Counted from the first letter of the stretch, positions 25,165 to 34,938 are shown. The stretch is DNA of 64,000 bases from Brevibacterium sp. UCMA 11754 (GCF_021532275.1 NZ_JACBOT010000029.1:124001-188000), one strand, 5' to 3'. Made by a program: numbers and translations. Notes: generated from the letters alone by a model not told the origin.

Positions 25165-26330
25165 CGCACACATACCGCCGCATCGCCCCGATGGCACAGA
25201 ACTACCCGGCCTCTAATATCCGCAAGATGTTCAATCTGGCACTGGAGTACCCCGACGCTGTGAAGCTGACGGTCGGCGAGCCCGACTTCAATACTCCCGA
25301 CCACATCAAGGCCGCCGGCGTCCGCGGGATCGAGAACAACCAGACCCGGTACGTGGCCAACGCCGGGATCCCACCGTTGCGCATAGCGATCGCGGCGAAG
25401 TACGCGGGCCGGTGGAATCGCGAAGTGACGGCCGACAACGTCATGGTCTCCTTCGGTGCGATGGAGGCGCTGACCTTCGCCCTCGACGTCACTGTCTCCC
25501 CTGGTGAGGAGGTGATCATCCCCGATCCCAGCTTTCCGAACTACGTGGGACAGATCCACCGCCTCGGCGGAGTTGCGGTGCCGGTGCCGGTTCGTGAGGA
25601 TGCGGGGTTCAAGCTTCGCGCCGAGGATATCCGTGGCGCGATCAGCGACAAGACCGCGGCGATCATCATCAACAGCCCGTCGAATCCCCTGGGATCGGTC
25701 ATGGACCGGGCCGAGTTGGAGACGATCGCCGATCTGGCCGAGGAATTCGGCTTCACGGTCATCTCCGATGAGGTCTATGACCAGATCACCTTCGACGATG
25801 CCCAGTTCACCTCTATCGCCGAGGTGCGACCTGGCTTCGATCGGTTCCTCGTCGTCAACAGCTTCTCGAAGACCTATGCAATGACCGGGTGGCGCTGCGG
25901 TTTCGTCATCGGATCGGTCGATCTCATCGCACCGATGGCCTTTCTCCAGGAGGGAATCACCTCGAGCCTGCCCGGATTCGTGCAGGAGGCGGCACTCGCT
26001 GCGATCGAAGGTCCACAGTCCGACGTCGACATGATGGTGCAGTCCTATGCGCGACGCCGCGACCTCATCACCGAACGCATTGCAGCCATCGACGGGATCA
26101 GCATGCTGCGCCCCGAGGCCACGTTCTACGCCTTCGCCAACATCAAGGACTGGGGACTGACCTCGTGGGAGGCGGCCACCGCACTGCTTGAGAACCATGG
26201 GCTGGCGACGATTCCCGGTTCGGCGTTCGGCGCCCAGGGCGAGGGTTACCTGCGGCTGACGTTCTCTGTGTCTCCGGAGACCATCAATGAGGCGTGCGAC
26301 CGAATTGCCGACTTCGCTGCAATGCGGTGA
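25161..26330 (+). CDS. PLP-dependent class I aminotransferase
   Basis: The 389-residue fold-type I aminotransferase has NSPSNPLG near 171-178, SDEVYDQITFDD near 202-213 and NSFSKTYAMTGWR with the PLP lysine at about 237. It begins inside the stop codon of the LysR gene. The context (MHS transporter, amidohydrolase, FAD oxidase) suggests transamination of an amine or amino acid released in the same route. A degraded copy of its C-terminal coding end is found 0.9 kb downstream at 27166-27275. Confidence 0.93.
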   Translation: MTHTYRRIAPMAQNYPASNIRKMFNLALEYPDAVKLTVGEPDFNTPDHIKAAGVRGIENNQTRYVANAGIPPLRIAIAAKYAGRWNREVTADNVMVSFGAMEALTFALDVTVSPGEEVIIPDPSFPNYVGQIHRLGGVAVPVPVREDAGFKLRAEDIRGAISDKTAAIIINSPSNPLGSVMDRAELETIADLAEEFGFTVISDEVYDQITFDDAQFTSIAEVRPGFDRFLVVNSFSKTYAMTGWRCGFVIGSVDLIAPMAFLQEGITSSLPGFVQEAALAAIEGPQSDVDMMVQSYARRRDLITERIAAIDGISMLRPEATFYAFANIKDWGLTSWEAATALLENHGLATIPGSAFGAQGEGYLRLTFSVSPETINEACDRIADFAAMR

Positions 26331-26418
26331 GCACAACGGCTCTGTGGAATACACCGACGCTCATCTGCCTTGATACCAGTGAGACCAATAAACGCACCCA
26401 AGCATTCGAGAGGCAAAC

Positions 26419-27102
26419 ATGTCGACAATCACCATCATCGGCGGCCACGGAAAAATAGCGCTCCTTACGGCACCGCTGCTCAACAAGGCGGGCCACACGG
26501 TTCGTTCGGTCATCCGCAAGGAGGAGCAGTCGGCCGATATCGAGGCAGCGAACGCGACGCCGATCGTCGCCGACGTCGAACAGCTCGGCGCTGACGACAT
26601 CGCCGAGGTGCTGGCTGGCAGTGACGCAATCGTCTGGTCGGCGGGTGCTGGCGGAAGCGGTGAGGACCGCACCTGGGCGATGGATCGCGACACTGCCATC
26701 CGGGTGATGGGTGCTGCCCAGAAATCGGGTATCCGCCGCTTCGTGATGGTGTCCTACTTCAATTCCCGCCTCGTCGACGGCGAGGTTCCCGGTGTTGAGA
26801 AGGGCGATGGAATGTACGCCTACTACAACGCGAAGTCGCAGGCAGACGAGCATCTGCGCACGAAGACCGATCTCGACTGGACGGTCCTCGGGCCCTCGGT
26901 CCTGACCCTGGAACCCGCGACACATTCGATCACCGTGGACAGCTCCGGGGAGACCCGCGATCTGGAGGTGCCCTCGACGTCTCGGGAGAACGTCGCTCAT
27001 GTCATCGCTGCGGCCCTCGGTGAGCCCGCTGCTATCGGCAAGACGCTCAACTTCCACGACGGTGACACTCCGGTCGCCGAGGCGGTCGCTCAGGGGGTCT
27101 GA
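26419..27102 (+). CDS. NAD(P)-binding SDR-like protein (NmrA/SDR_a5 type)
   Basis: The 227-residue protein has a Rossmann start ITIIGGHGKIALL at residues 4-16 and the atypical-SDR strand VMVSYFNSR, followed by YYNAKSQADEHLR, in which the YxxxK lysine spacing is retained as YNAK. Such proteins bind NAD(P)H and act as redox sensors or reductases. GAGGCAA upstream serves as a weak ribosome-binding site. It follows the aminotransferase by 88 bases. A 6-bp hairpin (TGACCG, CGGTCA) occurs right after the stop codon and may end transcription. Confidence 0.82.
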   Translation: MSTITIIGGHGKIALLTAPLLNKAGHTVRSVIRKEEQSADIEAANATPIVADVEQLGADDIAEVLAGSDAIVWSAGAGGSGEDRTWAMDRDTAIRVMGAAQKSGIRRFVMVSYFNSRLVDGEVPGVEKGDGMYAYYNAKSQADEHLRTKTDLDWTVLGPSVLTLEPATHSITVDSSGETRDLEVPSTSRENVAHVIAAALGEPAAIGKTLNFHDGDTPVAEAVAQGV

Positions 27103-27124
27103 GACCTGACCGTTCCCCGGTCAC

Positions 27125-27275
27125 CCCGGCAGCAACTCCCGCGGGTCTTCGCCCGCCGCAATCCTCGCCAACATCAAAGACTTGGGACTGGCCTCGCGGG
27201 AGGCGGCTGCTGCCCTGCTGGAGAACTACGAGCCGGTGCGACCGGCTGGAGAGGCTCGCTGCCACGCGGTGAGGG
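27125..27275 (+). pseudogene. Chimeric remnant: rraA-like 3' tail joined to aminotransferase 3' tail
   Basis: Bases 27125-27173 match 36792-36840, the 3' end of the RraA-like gene, at 45 of 49 positions. From the shared bases CGCCAACA (27166-27173) onward the sequence instead follows the aminotransferase gene from 26135, at about 57 of 68 positions. It then skips roughly 110 bases and matches the gene's last 16 or so bases including CGGTGA. It translates over a short stretch as IKDLGLASREAAAALLENY. The rest of the 447-base gap (27276-27549) shows no gene; it contains the promoter and operator of the GntR gene. Confidence 0.8.
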
Positions 27276-27532
27276 CCTGACGGCGAGTTTGCTGCGAGAT
27301 TCAGACTGAGCTCAGTGTCGAGTGCCCTGTGGCGAGAAGACGTCCGGGATGGCTCCGCGTTTGCCACCCGCTACGCCGGCGTACTCGCCTTCAGACAGTC
27401 CCCTGCTCTGAATTGATCAACGAGTTTCGACCCCATCTCCCACCCGTCGGTCATATTCTGCTCTCACATGTGGGAATTCTCTGCGCGATTCTGAAAGTAA
27501 TTACATTCGATCTATTGCAATGACATATATCG

Positions 27533-27546
27533 GTGACTAGGGTCAC
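27533..27546. promoter_or_regulatory. Dyad overlapping the GntR ribosome-binding region
   Basis: GTGAC, four bases (TAGG), GTCAC is a perfect dyad ending three bases before the ATG of the GntR gene. Binding here would block transcription or translation start. GntR/HutC proteins favour GT-rich dyads, so autoregulation is plausible. An AT-rich stretch (TTGCAATGACATATAT) precedes it and may contain the promoter. Confidence 0.45.
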
Positions 27547-27549
27547 AGT

Positions 27550-28260
27550 ATGGCCGCAGCGAAGCACCTGGAAATCCGCGAGAGCATCGAATCCGACATC
27601 CACCGCGGAATCTATGAGGTCGGTCAGAAGCTGCCACCTGAACGCGAAATCATGGAACGCTTCGGGGTCAGCCGAAACCCGGTCCAAAAGGCTATGAGCG
27701 CGTTAGTCGAGGCTGGTTTGGTGACCAGGCGGCGAGGTGCAGGCACGGTAGTCGCCTCTGCAGGCCTAAGAAGCAACCTGCTCAGGATGATGGACCCAAC
27801 GCTCACAGGTCCCGAACTCGACGGCGACCACCGCGTTCTCAATGTGCAAGTCTCCTCTGCGGAGTCCTTCGATCTGAGCCGGTTCGTGTTCGATCACGGT
27901 CAGCCGACTGCCTTGCTGACTCGCTTGAAATTGAGCGGCGAGGGCGCACCCTTGGCTCTCGAGAGGTGCGTCATCAATTTGGTTCACGCACCTGAACTTC
28001 TCTCCCAGAATCTCGAGTCGCTGACGACCATCGCCTATTACAACTCTTTGGGGCTTGGGATTCGCCGCGCCAACACAGTGCTCACAGCGGTACATCTGAG
28101 CTCGAGTGATGCCGGAAATCTGGAGATCTCCACAAAGGAGCCAGTGATTCGACAGGAACGCACAACACATCTGCTTGACGAGTCCGTCGTCGAAGTTGCC
28201 GAGTTCCTCATCCATCCGCACAACATGACCTTGGAGGTCAGCCAAATTGACAACAGTTGA
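27550..28260 (+). CDS. GntR-family regulator with UTRA-like effector domain (HutC type)
   Basis: The 236-residue protein has a GntR winged helix at about 10-70 (LPPEREIMERFGVSRNPVQK, then LVTRRRGAGTVVAS) and a C-terminal UTRA-like ligand domain (about 90-235, including LERCVINL and QERTTHLL). It is the first gene of a plus-strand operon with two FAD oxidases and a sodium symporter; the next gene starts inside its end (28247). HutC-type regulators usually repress a catabolic operon until an amino acid or sugar derivative binds. The ligand is likely the oxidase substrate. Confidence 0.9.
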   Translation: MAAAKHLEIRESIESDIHRGIYEVGQKLPPEREIMERFGVSRNPVQKAMSALVEAGLVTRRRGAGTVVASAGLRSNLLRMMDPTLTGPELDGDHRVLNVQVSSAESFDLSRFVFDHGQPTALLTRLKLSGEGAPLALERCVINLVHAPELLSQNLESLTTIAYYNSLGLGIRRANTVLTAVHLSSSDAGNLEISTKEPVIRQERTTHLLDESVVEVAEFLIHPHNMTLEVSQIDNS

Positions 28261-29398
28261 GAAGCAGAAGATCGCCGTCATCGGAGCCGGCATCATCGGC
28301 ACGATGTCGGCATGGCAACTGGCCAAACGCGGATTCGATGTCACCGTGTTCGAACAATGGAACTCTCCCAATGACCGCGGAGCCTCCGCCGGTGAGTCCC
28401 GCATTTTCCGGACCATCTACAAAGAGGGACCACAATACGTTCCGATCCTGAAGAAGTCGCACGACTTGTGGCAGGAGTTGGAACACAACCAGTCCTCGCA
28501 GGTCTTGCAGATGTGCGGCGGGCTGATGATCGGCCACCCCGATCAGGCAGATGTGGCCGCCGTGATCTCATGTGCGCAGTCAGCCGATCTCGACCATCGG
28601 GTCCTCGATGCCACCGACATGTCAGCAGAGTTCCCTCAGTACCGACTTGACGACGATGAGGTCGGGGTCTTCGATCCGGCCTCCGGGGTCTTTCGTCCAG
28701 AGGCCGCCGTCCTGTCCGCACGCAAGGAAGCCGAACGCCTCGGCGCCGTTTTCCATCCTTATACTCGCGCGCTCAACATTCGCAGCCACAGCACCGCTGT
28801 CATGATCGACACTCAGAACGGGGCCCAAGCCTTCGACAAGGTCGTGGTGTCGACAGGACCATGGGCAAATGAGCTGACGGGCTTTGACCATAAGGTCCTC
28901 ACACCTCAGCGCTTGGTCGCACTCTGGTTCCTGGCCAGGGACGTTCCGCTGCACGCTCCCGAGCACATGCCGGTCTCCATCCGACGCCACGCCGAAGGCG
29001 GATTCTCCTGCTTCCCGGCCCTCGACGGATTGTCCGTGAAGATCTTGCCCCATCACCTGGCCTGGACGGAACTCGACACCGTCGAAGACCTACCCCGGTT
29101 CATCGAACCCGATTTCGTCAGGGCCGCAGAACGCGCTGTGGCCCGCCTGATGCCCGGGCTCGAACCGATCCCTATCCGTGTCTCGACGTGGACCGAAGGC
29201 TTCACCGTCGATGAGACACCGATCCTCGGCCCGATCGATGCCGATCCTCGCATCATCCTTGCCGTCGGCATGTCCGGCCAGGGATTCAAGTTCTCTCCCA
29301 TGATGGGATCCATCGTCACCGACATGGTGGAATCGGGCACATCGGCCGACACTCTCGCGGCCATGGATGCGAACCGATTCGAGGGGAGCCGATCATGA
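28247..29398 (+). CDS. FAD-dependent oxidase, N-methyl amino acid (SolA/monomeric sarcosine oxidase)-like
   Basis: The 383-residue protein starts at a TTG at 28247, overlapping the GntR gene by 14 bases. The FAD motif IAVIGAGIIGTMSAWQLAKR lies at 9-28, ending at VFEQ, and is followed by GASAGESRIFRTIY, the covalent or near-flavin region of SolA/MSOX enzymes. The C-terminal GMSGQGFKFSPMMG is the typical flavin-contact motif. In monomeric sarcosine oxidase the flavin is bound through a cysteine in the corresponding C-terminal loop (HxxCxYT); here no such cysteine is seen, so binding may be non-covalent. It oxidises a secondary or N-methyl amino acid. Confidence 0.88.
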   Translation: MTTVEKQKIAVIGAGIIGTMSAWQLAKRGFDVTVFEQWNSPNDRGASAGESRIFRTIYKEGPQYVPILKKSHDLWQELEHNQSSQVLQMCGGLMIGHPDQADVAAVISCAQSADLDHRVLDATDMSAEFPQYRLDDDEVGVFDPASGVFRPEAAVLSARKEAERLGAVFHPYTRALNIRSHSTAVMIDTQNGAQAFDKVVVSTGPWANELTGFDHKVLTPQRLVALWFLARDVPLHAPEHMPVSIRRHAEGGFSCFPALDGLSVKILPHHLAWTELDTVEDLPRFIEPDFVRAAERAVARLMPGLEPIPIRVSTWTEGFTVDETPILGPIDADPRIILAVGMSGQGFKFSPMMGSIVTDMVESGTSADTLAAMDANRFEGSRS

Positions 29399-30828
29399 AC
29401 CTGGGCACTACCCTCCTCATCTCTCTCACTGCTGCCCTTGTCATCGGCATCGGCGCGTTCATCTCCTTCAGCGTCGCGAAGAAGGCGAACTCCAATGACT
29501 CCTGGGTCGTCGGGGGCCGGAACCTCCCGCTCTACGTCATCGCTTTCACGCAATATGCCACGGCAGTCGGTGGCGGTGTCCTCGTCGCCCACGTTGGAAT
29601 CGCCTACGCTTGGGGCTTCTCCGTCTTCTGGTACGAATTGTTCGTCGTCGTGGGCATGCTCATCATCTCGCTGTTCGCAGGATGGCTGCGCCGTCGTACC
29701 TTCTCGACCATCCCCGAGGTCTTCACCAGGCTCTACGGGGAACATCGGCTCATGCTCACCCTCGTCGCGCTCGCCGTGATTGTGGTCCCTTTCGGCTGGC
29801 TGACCACCCAGTTCATCGCGTTCGCGAATCTCTTCAACGCGGTGACCGGCATCGGCATAACACCGCTGATCATCATCATGGCCATCGTCAGCATCGCCTT
29901 CGTTCTTCCAGGCGGACTGACCTCGGTGGCCTGGTCGGACTTCTTCTTCGGCGTGTTCATGGTCATCGCATCAATCGTGGTCGGCGGCTATGCCATTGTC
30001 CGGGCTGGCGGCCCCTCCACCATCATGGAGAATCTTCCGGCGGATCTCATCACGATGCCTACGGGGCTGACCGCGGCCGGTGGAATGACAATTCTTCTCT
30101 GGCTGTTCGCAATCCTGCCCGGGACCCTGACGAATCAGCTCTACTACCAGCGAATCTTCGCCGCGAGCAGTGTGAAGCAGGCACGCCAGGGAATCTATCT
30201 CAGCAGCGCCCTCATCGCAGTCTCCGGCGTCTATGCCCTCATCATCGGTCTGTCAGTGCGCAGCATGACCGACCAGTTCGGCATCGACGGAAGAGAAGGG
30301 GCCGCCGGCTGGTTCCTGTCCGAGCTTCCGCTCTGGTTGATCGCGATCTATGGAGCCTTCTTGATGGCGACCATCGTGTCGACCACCGGCTCGGCACTCC
30401 ATTCAGTCGTCGTTAACCTCGTCAACGATCTCCGACCTGCATTTGTGAAAACGAAGGACACGGCGTCCGACCTCGTCAAAGTCTCGCGGTGGTCGACAGT
30501 CATCGTATCCGCATTGGCCGCCGTTCTCTCCATCGTTTATCCGTCCGCTCTGAATTGGCTGGTCGCCACCTATGCATATTCGGCCGCCATGCTTGCGGTT
30601 CCGTTCCTCTTTGGAATGGTGCTGGCGAACAAATGGGTCATCCACGTGTCCGTCGGGTATTTCTCGATGCTCGCCGGGCTCCTAGCCTGCGCGATCTCGC
30701 AGATCGCCTCCACTACTATTCCGTACGCCGTCTTCGGCATCCTAGGAAGCCTCGTCGCCTACCTCGTCATGCTTGCCATCAGGAAACCACAACGTCGAGC
30801 CATCAATGTTCAAGGAGTCACCTCATGA
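29395..30828 (+). CDS. Sodium:solute symporter family transporter
   Basis: The 477-residue protein has about thirteen membrane segments and the SSS-family features: SWVVGGRNLPLYVIAFTQYA near residues 35-54 and FSTIPEVFTRLYG near 103-115. It is a Na+-driven symporter of the PutP/SglT superfamily. Its ATG overlaps the end of the upstream FAD oxidase by four bases, and its stop overlaps the next oxidase, so substrate uptake and oxidation are translationally coupled. An amino-acid or N-alkyl amino-acid substrate is inferred. Confidence 0.92.
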   Translation: MNLGTTLLISLTAALVIGIGAFISFSVAKKANSNDSWVVGGRNLPLYVIAFTQYATAVGGGVLVAHVGIAYAWGFSVFWYELFVVVGMLIISLFAGWLRRRTFSTIPEVFTRLYGEHRLMLTLVALAVIVVPFGWLTTQFIAFANLFNAVTGIGITPLIIIMAIVSIAFVLPGGLTSVAWSDFFFGVFMVIASIVVGGYAIVRAGGPSTIMENLPADLITMPTGLTAAGGMTILLWLFAILPGTLTNQLYYQRIFAASSVKQARQGIYLSSALIAVSGVYALIIGLSVRSMTDQFGIDGREGAAGWFLSELPLWLIAIYGAFLMATIVSTTGSALHSVVVNLVNDLRPAFVKTKDTASDLVKVSRWSTVIVSALAAVLSIVYPSALNWLVATYAYSAAMLAVPFLFGMVLANKWVIHVSVGYFSMLAGLLACAISQIASTTIPYAVFGILGSLVAYLVMLAIRKPQRRAINVQGVTS

Positions 30829-31970
30829 AAACACTCGTCATCGGTGCAGGAGTCCTGGGGCTCGTCACTGCATGGAACCTGCAGAAGGACGGTCACGATG
30901 TGACCATCGTCGACAAGGTCGGAAAGTACGCGGGAGCCAGTCATCGATCATTTGCCTGGATCAATGCGAATCACAAGCTCCCGGAGTCCTATCACCGCCT
31001 CAACGCCGCAGGCGTTGAGGCTCACGAGCGACTCCAGGAGGAGCTGGCGGAACATGGCAGGTGGTTCCACCAGCTCGGATGCATTCTGTCCGATTCCACG
31101 CAGGACGCGAGCGAGAACTACGCGGCCCGAGCTCAGGAATCACAGGAGTTCGGGTACCCGGTCGAATCAGTCGATCGGGCCCAGCTGGGTGAGTTGGAGC
31201 CCGAAATCAAATGGCCCAACGACACCGCACTGTTCTTCCCAAAAGACGGGCATCTGGACAACTTCACGTTCGGTGATCTGGTGCACCGCCTGCTCACCGA
31301 GTCCGGCGTGGACGTCCTCATCCGCGAAGTTGGGAGCATCAACACGACCCCCTCGTCCGCAGACGTCGCATTCGTCGATGGAAGCACCGAATCGTTCGAT
31401 CAAGTGGTCATAGCCGCGGGTGCGGAGTCCGGGCCCATCGCGCAGCGCTCGGGCATGACCCTGCCGGTCGCTCCGTTGGACTCCCCCGGGCCGCGCACCC
31501 ACAGTCTCCTCGGAATCACCACCCCCACCGAGGTGGAGCTCGGTCGCGTCGTCATCTCCGACCGCATCAATGTTCGGCCCCGAAGCGACGGCAGCATGTT
31601 CGTCCAGATTCCTTCGGTCGAGCACCGGACTGAAGAGGGCGAGAGCCCAGACCTGCTGGAAGAGATCCGAGTGGTGATGGAAACGTCACTGAAGGAGCTC
31701 TTCGGAACCCCTGTCCCCGTGGAAGAAGTGATATTCAGCGGTCGCAGCTTCCCAGAGGATGGATTGAGCATCGTCGGCTACCTCGATGACTCTCACCGGG
31801 TCTATTCGCTGGTCACTCACAGCGGCATGACCTTGGGCCCACTGCTGGGACGGCTGGTCGCCAATGAGCTCAACGGCGGGCAGGAAGAGCTGCTCGATGA
31901 GTTCCGCCCGTCCCGGTTCCGCAACGGGGTCGTTCCGGAGACGCCTGATAACTTCATCGGCCGACAGTAG
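30825..31970 (+). CDS. FAD-dependent oxidoreductase (DAO fold)
   Basis: The ATG at 30825 overlaps the symporter stop (ATGA) and has AAGGAG a few bases before it, giving 381 residues. A longer open frame upstream lies within the symporter gene and is not coding. The FAD motif is TLVIGAGVLGLVTAWNLQKD at 3-22, with VDKVGKYAGAS after it. The C terminus THSGMTLGPLLGRLVANEL is the second flavin contact. It resembles the SoxB/DadA class, which oxidise D- or N-substituted amino acids. A strong terminator follows at 31997. Confidence 0.88.
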   Translation: MKTLVIGAGVLGLVTAWNLQKDGHDVTIVDKVGKYAGASHRSFAWINANHKLPESYHRLNAAGVEAHERLQEELAEHGRWFHQLGCILSDSTQDASENYAARAQESQEFGYPVESVDRAQLGELEPEIKWPNDTALFFPKDGHLDNFTFGDLVHRLLTESGVDVLIREVGSINTTPSSADVAFVDGSTESFDQVVIAAGAESGPIAQRSGMTLPVAPLDSPGPRTHSLLGITTPTEVELGRVVISDRINVRPRSDGSMFVQIPSVEHRTEEGESPDLLEEIRVVMETSLKELFGTPVPVEEVIFSGRSFPEDGLSIVGYLDDSHRVYSLVTHSGMTLGPLLGRLVANELNGGQEELLDEFRPSRFRNGVVPETPDNFIGRQ

Positions 31971-31996
31971 GAGGCTGCCAGTTGAGTCCGACGCGA

Positions 31997-32036
31997 GTCT
32001 GGCGCCGCCCGGATCAGGGCAGCGCCAGACTGTTTT
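31997..32036. terminator. Intrinsic terminator between convergent oxidase genes
   Basis: GTCTGGCGC (31997-32005) and GCGCCAGAC (32022-32030) pair perfectly, an inner GCCC/GGGC lengthens the stem, and TGTTTT follows. It lies between the plus-strand and minus-strand FAD oxidase genes and should act on the plus-strand operon. Confidence 0.8.
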
Positions 32037-32073
32037 CACACCGGCAGCTTCTTCGTAGAAGCCAAGAGAACAG

Positions 32074-33210
32074 TCACGAAGCTGCGAACCGGTTCAGCGC
32101 GAACGGTCTGAGCTCTCGTGGCTTCTCACCAGTGGTCAGCCACTGAGCGACGAGGGTGCCCACAGCCGGGGAGATTGCGAAACCGTGGCCGCTCCACCCG
32201 GTGCTGAAATGGATTCCAGGATGGCCAGGGACCTCATCGATAATCGGGACTCCATCGACGCAGAGTGAATCTGCTCGTGAGGCATCGGTCATGACAATCT
32301 CTGCGTCGACGAATTCTTCGAACAGCTCGGCAGCATCGGCGACAGACATCTGGGCGGTGATTTCACGGGGATGACCTTCATCCGCGGAGTAGTCCCAATC
32401 ACCGGTACGACCTCCAGAGAGCATCACCTGACCGTCTCCGATCGTCTTTGCCGCGAACGGCAGCGAATGGTGGGACAGCAGGTGGGAGAAGGTGAATCCG
32501 GACCGGGTCCGCACCGGCGTCATCTGAGGATTGAAGCGAGTGATCGGCAGATCGAGCCCGAATGATTCTCGCAACAGCGTGCGAGAATAGCTGTTCGCGG
32601 TGACCAATACCTGCGCGCTTTGATGGACGTCTCCGCCACTAGTGGTCACTGTATAGCCGTCACCGTCAGCGGCGATGGCGACGACTTCTTCATTCTCACG
32701 AACGTCTGCCCCGAGCCGCGCGGCGGCAGCTGCATAGCCGCGGGTCACCTCGGTGTGATCGCCTACCCCATCCTTAGGACTGTAGATGGCCCCGGCTACG
32801 GAGGACGCGGCTCCCGGCTCAAGTTCGTCTAAACCTTCCCGGTCGAGGAGCTCCGTGGGGATTCCAAACGAGGACTGGACCGCGATCCGGGTTTCGATCT
32901 GCTCGCGCACACTTTGGTCACTCAGATCTTCGTCGCTCAACAACTCGAGTCCGCCGAGACGCTGGTAGCCGGGTTCGATCGAGAGCTCAGCATTGAGATC
33001 CGGCCATAGGTCATAGGCCAGGGCCATGAGTGGGAGTTCACGAATATCTCTGTTGTTTGCGCGAACACCGCGGTATCCGACTCCACCTGAAGCTCCAGAA
33101 GCGACTTGGTTTCGTTCGAGGAGGAGTACCCGCTTGCCTAGTTTGGATAGATAGTAGGTGGCGGCACTGCCGTGGACACCGGCACCGATGACAATGTGGT
33201 CGAATTCCAT
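32074..33210 (-). CDS. FAD-dependent oxidoreductase (sarcosine oxidase beta/opine oxidase-like)
   Basis: The 378-residue DAO-fold protein begins EFDHIVIGAGVHGSAATYYL (FAD motif at 6-20) and has LLERNQVASGASGGVGYRGV, a segment common in SoxB and opine-oxidase beta subunits. The C-terminal flavin contact is STGWSGHGFAISPAVG. It is the last gene of a minus-strand set with a polar amino-acid ABC transporter (86 bases downstream of the ATPase gene), so it probably oxidises what that system imports. It is the third amine-type flavoenzyme within 5 kb. Confidence 0.88.
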   Translation of the reverse strand: MEFDHIVIGAGVHGSAATYYLSKLGKRVLLLERNQVASGASGGVGYRGVRANNRDIRELPLMALAYDLWPDLNAELSIEPGYQRLGGLELLSDEDLSDQSVREQIETRIAVQSSFGIPTELLDREGLDELEPGAASSVAGAIYSPKDGVGDHTEVTRGYAAAAARLGADVRENEEVVAIAADGDGYTVTTSGGDVHQSAQVLVTANSYSRTLLRESFGLDLPITRFNPQMTPVRTRSGFTFSHLLSHHSLPFAAKTIGDGQVMLSGGRTGDWDYSADEGHPREITAQMSVADAAELFEEFVDAEIVMTDASRADSLCVDGVPIIDEVPGHPGIHFSTGWSGHGFAISPAVGTLVAQWLTTGEKPRELRPFALNRFAAS

Positions 33211-33296
33211 ATTCGTTTCTCTTTCTTTGAGGGTGAATTGGTGAGGAGCTGCGACTTTGTCCCGCTGCCGCGGAGAACAGCGGACGACCGCTGGGA

Positions 33297-34088
33297 TCAG
33301 TGGATACGTGAGATGAACTGTCGGGTGCGTGCTTCGACAGGGTGCTCGAGCACAGATGTCGGATCGCCGGTCTCCACGATCTTCCCGTCGGCCATGAACA
33401 CAACGACATCGGCGACCTCTCGTGCGAAGCCGAGTTCATGGGTGACCACCAGCATCGTCATTCCTGATGCAGCGAGTTTCTTCATGACGACAAGAACGTC
33501 ATCGACCAGCTCGGGGTCCAGCGCCGAGGTGGGCTCATCAAAGAGCATGACTTGTGGATCCAGCGCCAATGCTCGGGCGATTGCCACTCTCTGCTGTTGG
33601 CCCCCGGACAGCGACGACGGATAGGCATCGCCTTTCTCCCCCAACCCGACACGGGCCAGGAGGTCATCAGCGGTAGTCGTGGCCTCGGTGCGCGAGCGCT
33701 TGAGGACGTGAGTCTGGGAGAAGGTCACGTTCTCTCTCACCGTCATATGCGGAAAGAGGTTGAACTGCTGGAAGACCATTCCCACCGCACGCCGCTGCTT
33801 CGCAGCCGCATACTCGGATAGCTTATGGAGTCCGTCCTTCTCACGCCGGTAGCCGATGTATTGTCCCGCCGTTTTGATTGAGCCGGAATCGATGGGCTCA
33901 AGATGGTTCACACAGTTGAGCAGTGTGCTCTTGCCTGATCCGGAGGGTCCGATGATGCACACAACCTGTCCCTTCTCGACCTGGAGTGAGACATCCTTGA
34001 GCACTTCGTTTGAGCCGAATGACTTCGATACCCGGCTGATGTCAACGAGGGGAGTGTGGGCGTTCCTGCTCGATCCGACGTCATCCAC
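33297..34088 (-). CDS. Polar amino-acid ABC transporter ATP-binding protein
   Basis: Walker [10 protein letters not shown], the Q-loop in [14 protein letters not shown], signature [16 protein letters not shown], Walker [14 protein letters not shown] and the switch histidine in VVTHELGF are all intact, giving a GlnQ/HisP-type ATPase. The GTG at 34088 is chosen, giving 263 residues; it lies just inside the end of the permease gene. A longer frame reaches a TTG at 34139, but its extra 17 residues match nothing in the family and neither start has a strong ribosome-binding site. It energises the permease encoded upstream. Confidence 0.93.
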   Translation of the reverse strand: MDDVGSSRNAHTPLVDISRVSKSFGSNEVLKDVSLQVEKGQVVCIIGPSGSGKSTLLNCVNHLEPIDSGSIKTAGQYIGYRREKDGLHKLSEYAAAKQRRAVGMVFQQFNLFPHMTVRENVTFSQTHVLKRSRTEATTTADDLLARVGLGEKGDAYPSSLSGGQQQRVAIARALALDPQVMLFDEPTSALDPELVDDVLVVMKKLAASGMTMLVVTHELGFAREVADVVVFMADGKIVETGDPTSVLEHPVEARTRQFISRIH

Positions 34089-34932
34089 GGTTGTAGTGTT
34101 TTTCAATGTAATGCTGTCCAATCGAGAGTAATGAAACAATGACCAGGTACCACAGGGTTGCGACTATGAGCAGTGGAATGGTCTCGAAGTTTCGCGAGTA
34201 GATGAGTTGGGCCGAGTACAGGAGATCTGCCAGCGCGATCGTGGACACCAATGCCGTGTTCTTCACCATCGAAATCAGCTCATTGCCGACCGGTGGAATG
34301 ATCACGCGCATGGCCTGCGGGAAGATGATCCTGAAGAATGAGAGCATCGGGGTCATGCCCTGCGCCTTGGCCGCTCGCCGCTGACCATCAGGCACTGAGT
34401 TGATTCCGGCTCGCATGACCTCGCCGGTGTAGGCCGCCTGGCTGAGACCGAACCCCAAGATCGCTGCGCTCCACGGTGTGATGATGTCGTTGGTGTTCCA
34501 AGCGAAGAGCTCCGGGCCGAAGGGAATGCCGACGACGATCGAGCGATACAGCGCCGCGAAGTTGAACCAGAAGATCAGCTGCACGAGCTGTGGAATGCTG
34601 CGGAAGAACCAGGTGTAGAGCCAACTCACCGACTGCAGGACCACATTGTCTGAGAGCCGCATCACTGCCAGAACGACACCGAGGATGATGCCGATGGACA
34701 TGGCCACCGAGGTCAGCAGCACCGTCCTTCCCAGTCCTTCCAAGATCTGAATGTTGAAGAAGTACTGTGCGACGACGGGCCATCCGAAGTTCTCGTTTCC
34801 GAACACGGAGACGGCTGCGAACATCGCGATCACCACGAGGAGGCCGGCGAACATCCACGAGAGTCGAGTCTTTCGGCGATGGATCGCCAGTGGTTCTGGG
34901 AGTGCCTTCTGTGGAGTCTGAACTGCAGTCAT
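34081..34932 (-). CDS. Polar amino-acid ABC transporter permease
   Basis: The 283-residue protein has an N-terminal cytoplasmic stretch, then about five membrane segments and the inner-membrane component signature around residues 170-200 ([20 protein letters not shown], then QGMTPMLSF). This places it in the HisM/GlnP family; a single permease gene suggests a homodimer. It lies six bases after the solute-binding protein gene and overlaps the ATPase gene start. The long N-terminal domain before the conserved fold is common in actinobacterial members. Confidence 0.93.
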   Translation of the reverse strand: MTAVQTPQKALPEPLAIHRRKTRLSWMFAGLLVVIAMFAAVSVFGNENFGWPVVAQYFFNIQILEGLGRTVLLTSVAMSIGIILGVVLAVMRLSDNVVLQSVSWLYTWFFRSIPQLVQLIFWFNFAALYRSIVVGIPFGPELFAWNTNDIITPWSAAILGFGLSQAAYTGEVMRAGINSVPDGQRRAAKAQGMTPMLSFFRIIFPQAMRVIIPPVGNELISMVKNTALVSTIALADLLYSAQLIYSRNFETIPLLIVATLWYLVIVSLLSIGQHYIEKHYNRG

Positions 34933-34938
34933 GGGCGC

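Noticed and set aside
24819..26354. Minus-strand frame of about 511 codons across the LysR and aminotransferase genes
   Set aside because: It is antisense to two well-supported genes, is low in complexity (Asp, Arg, Gly, His-rich) and has no motif.
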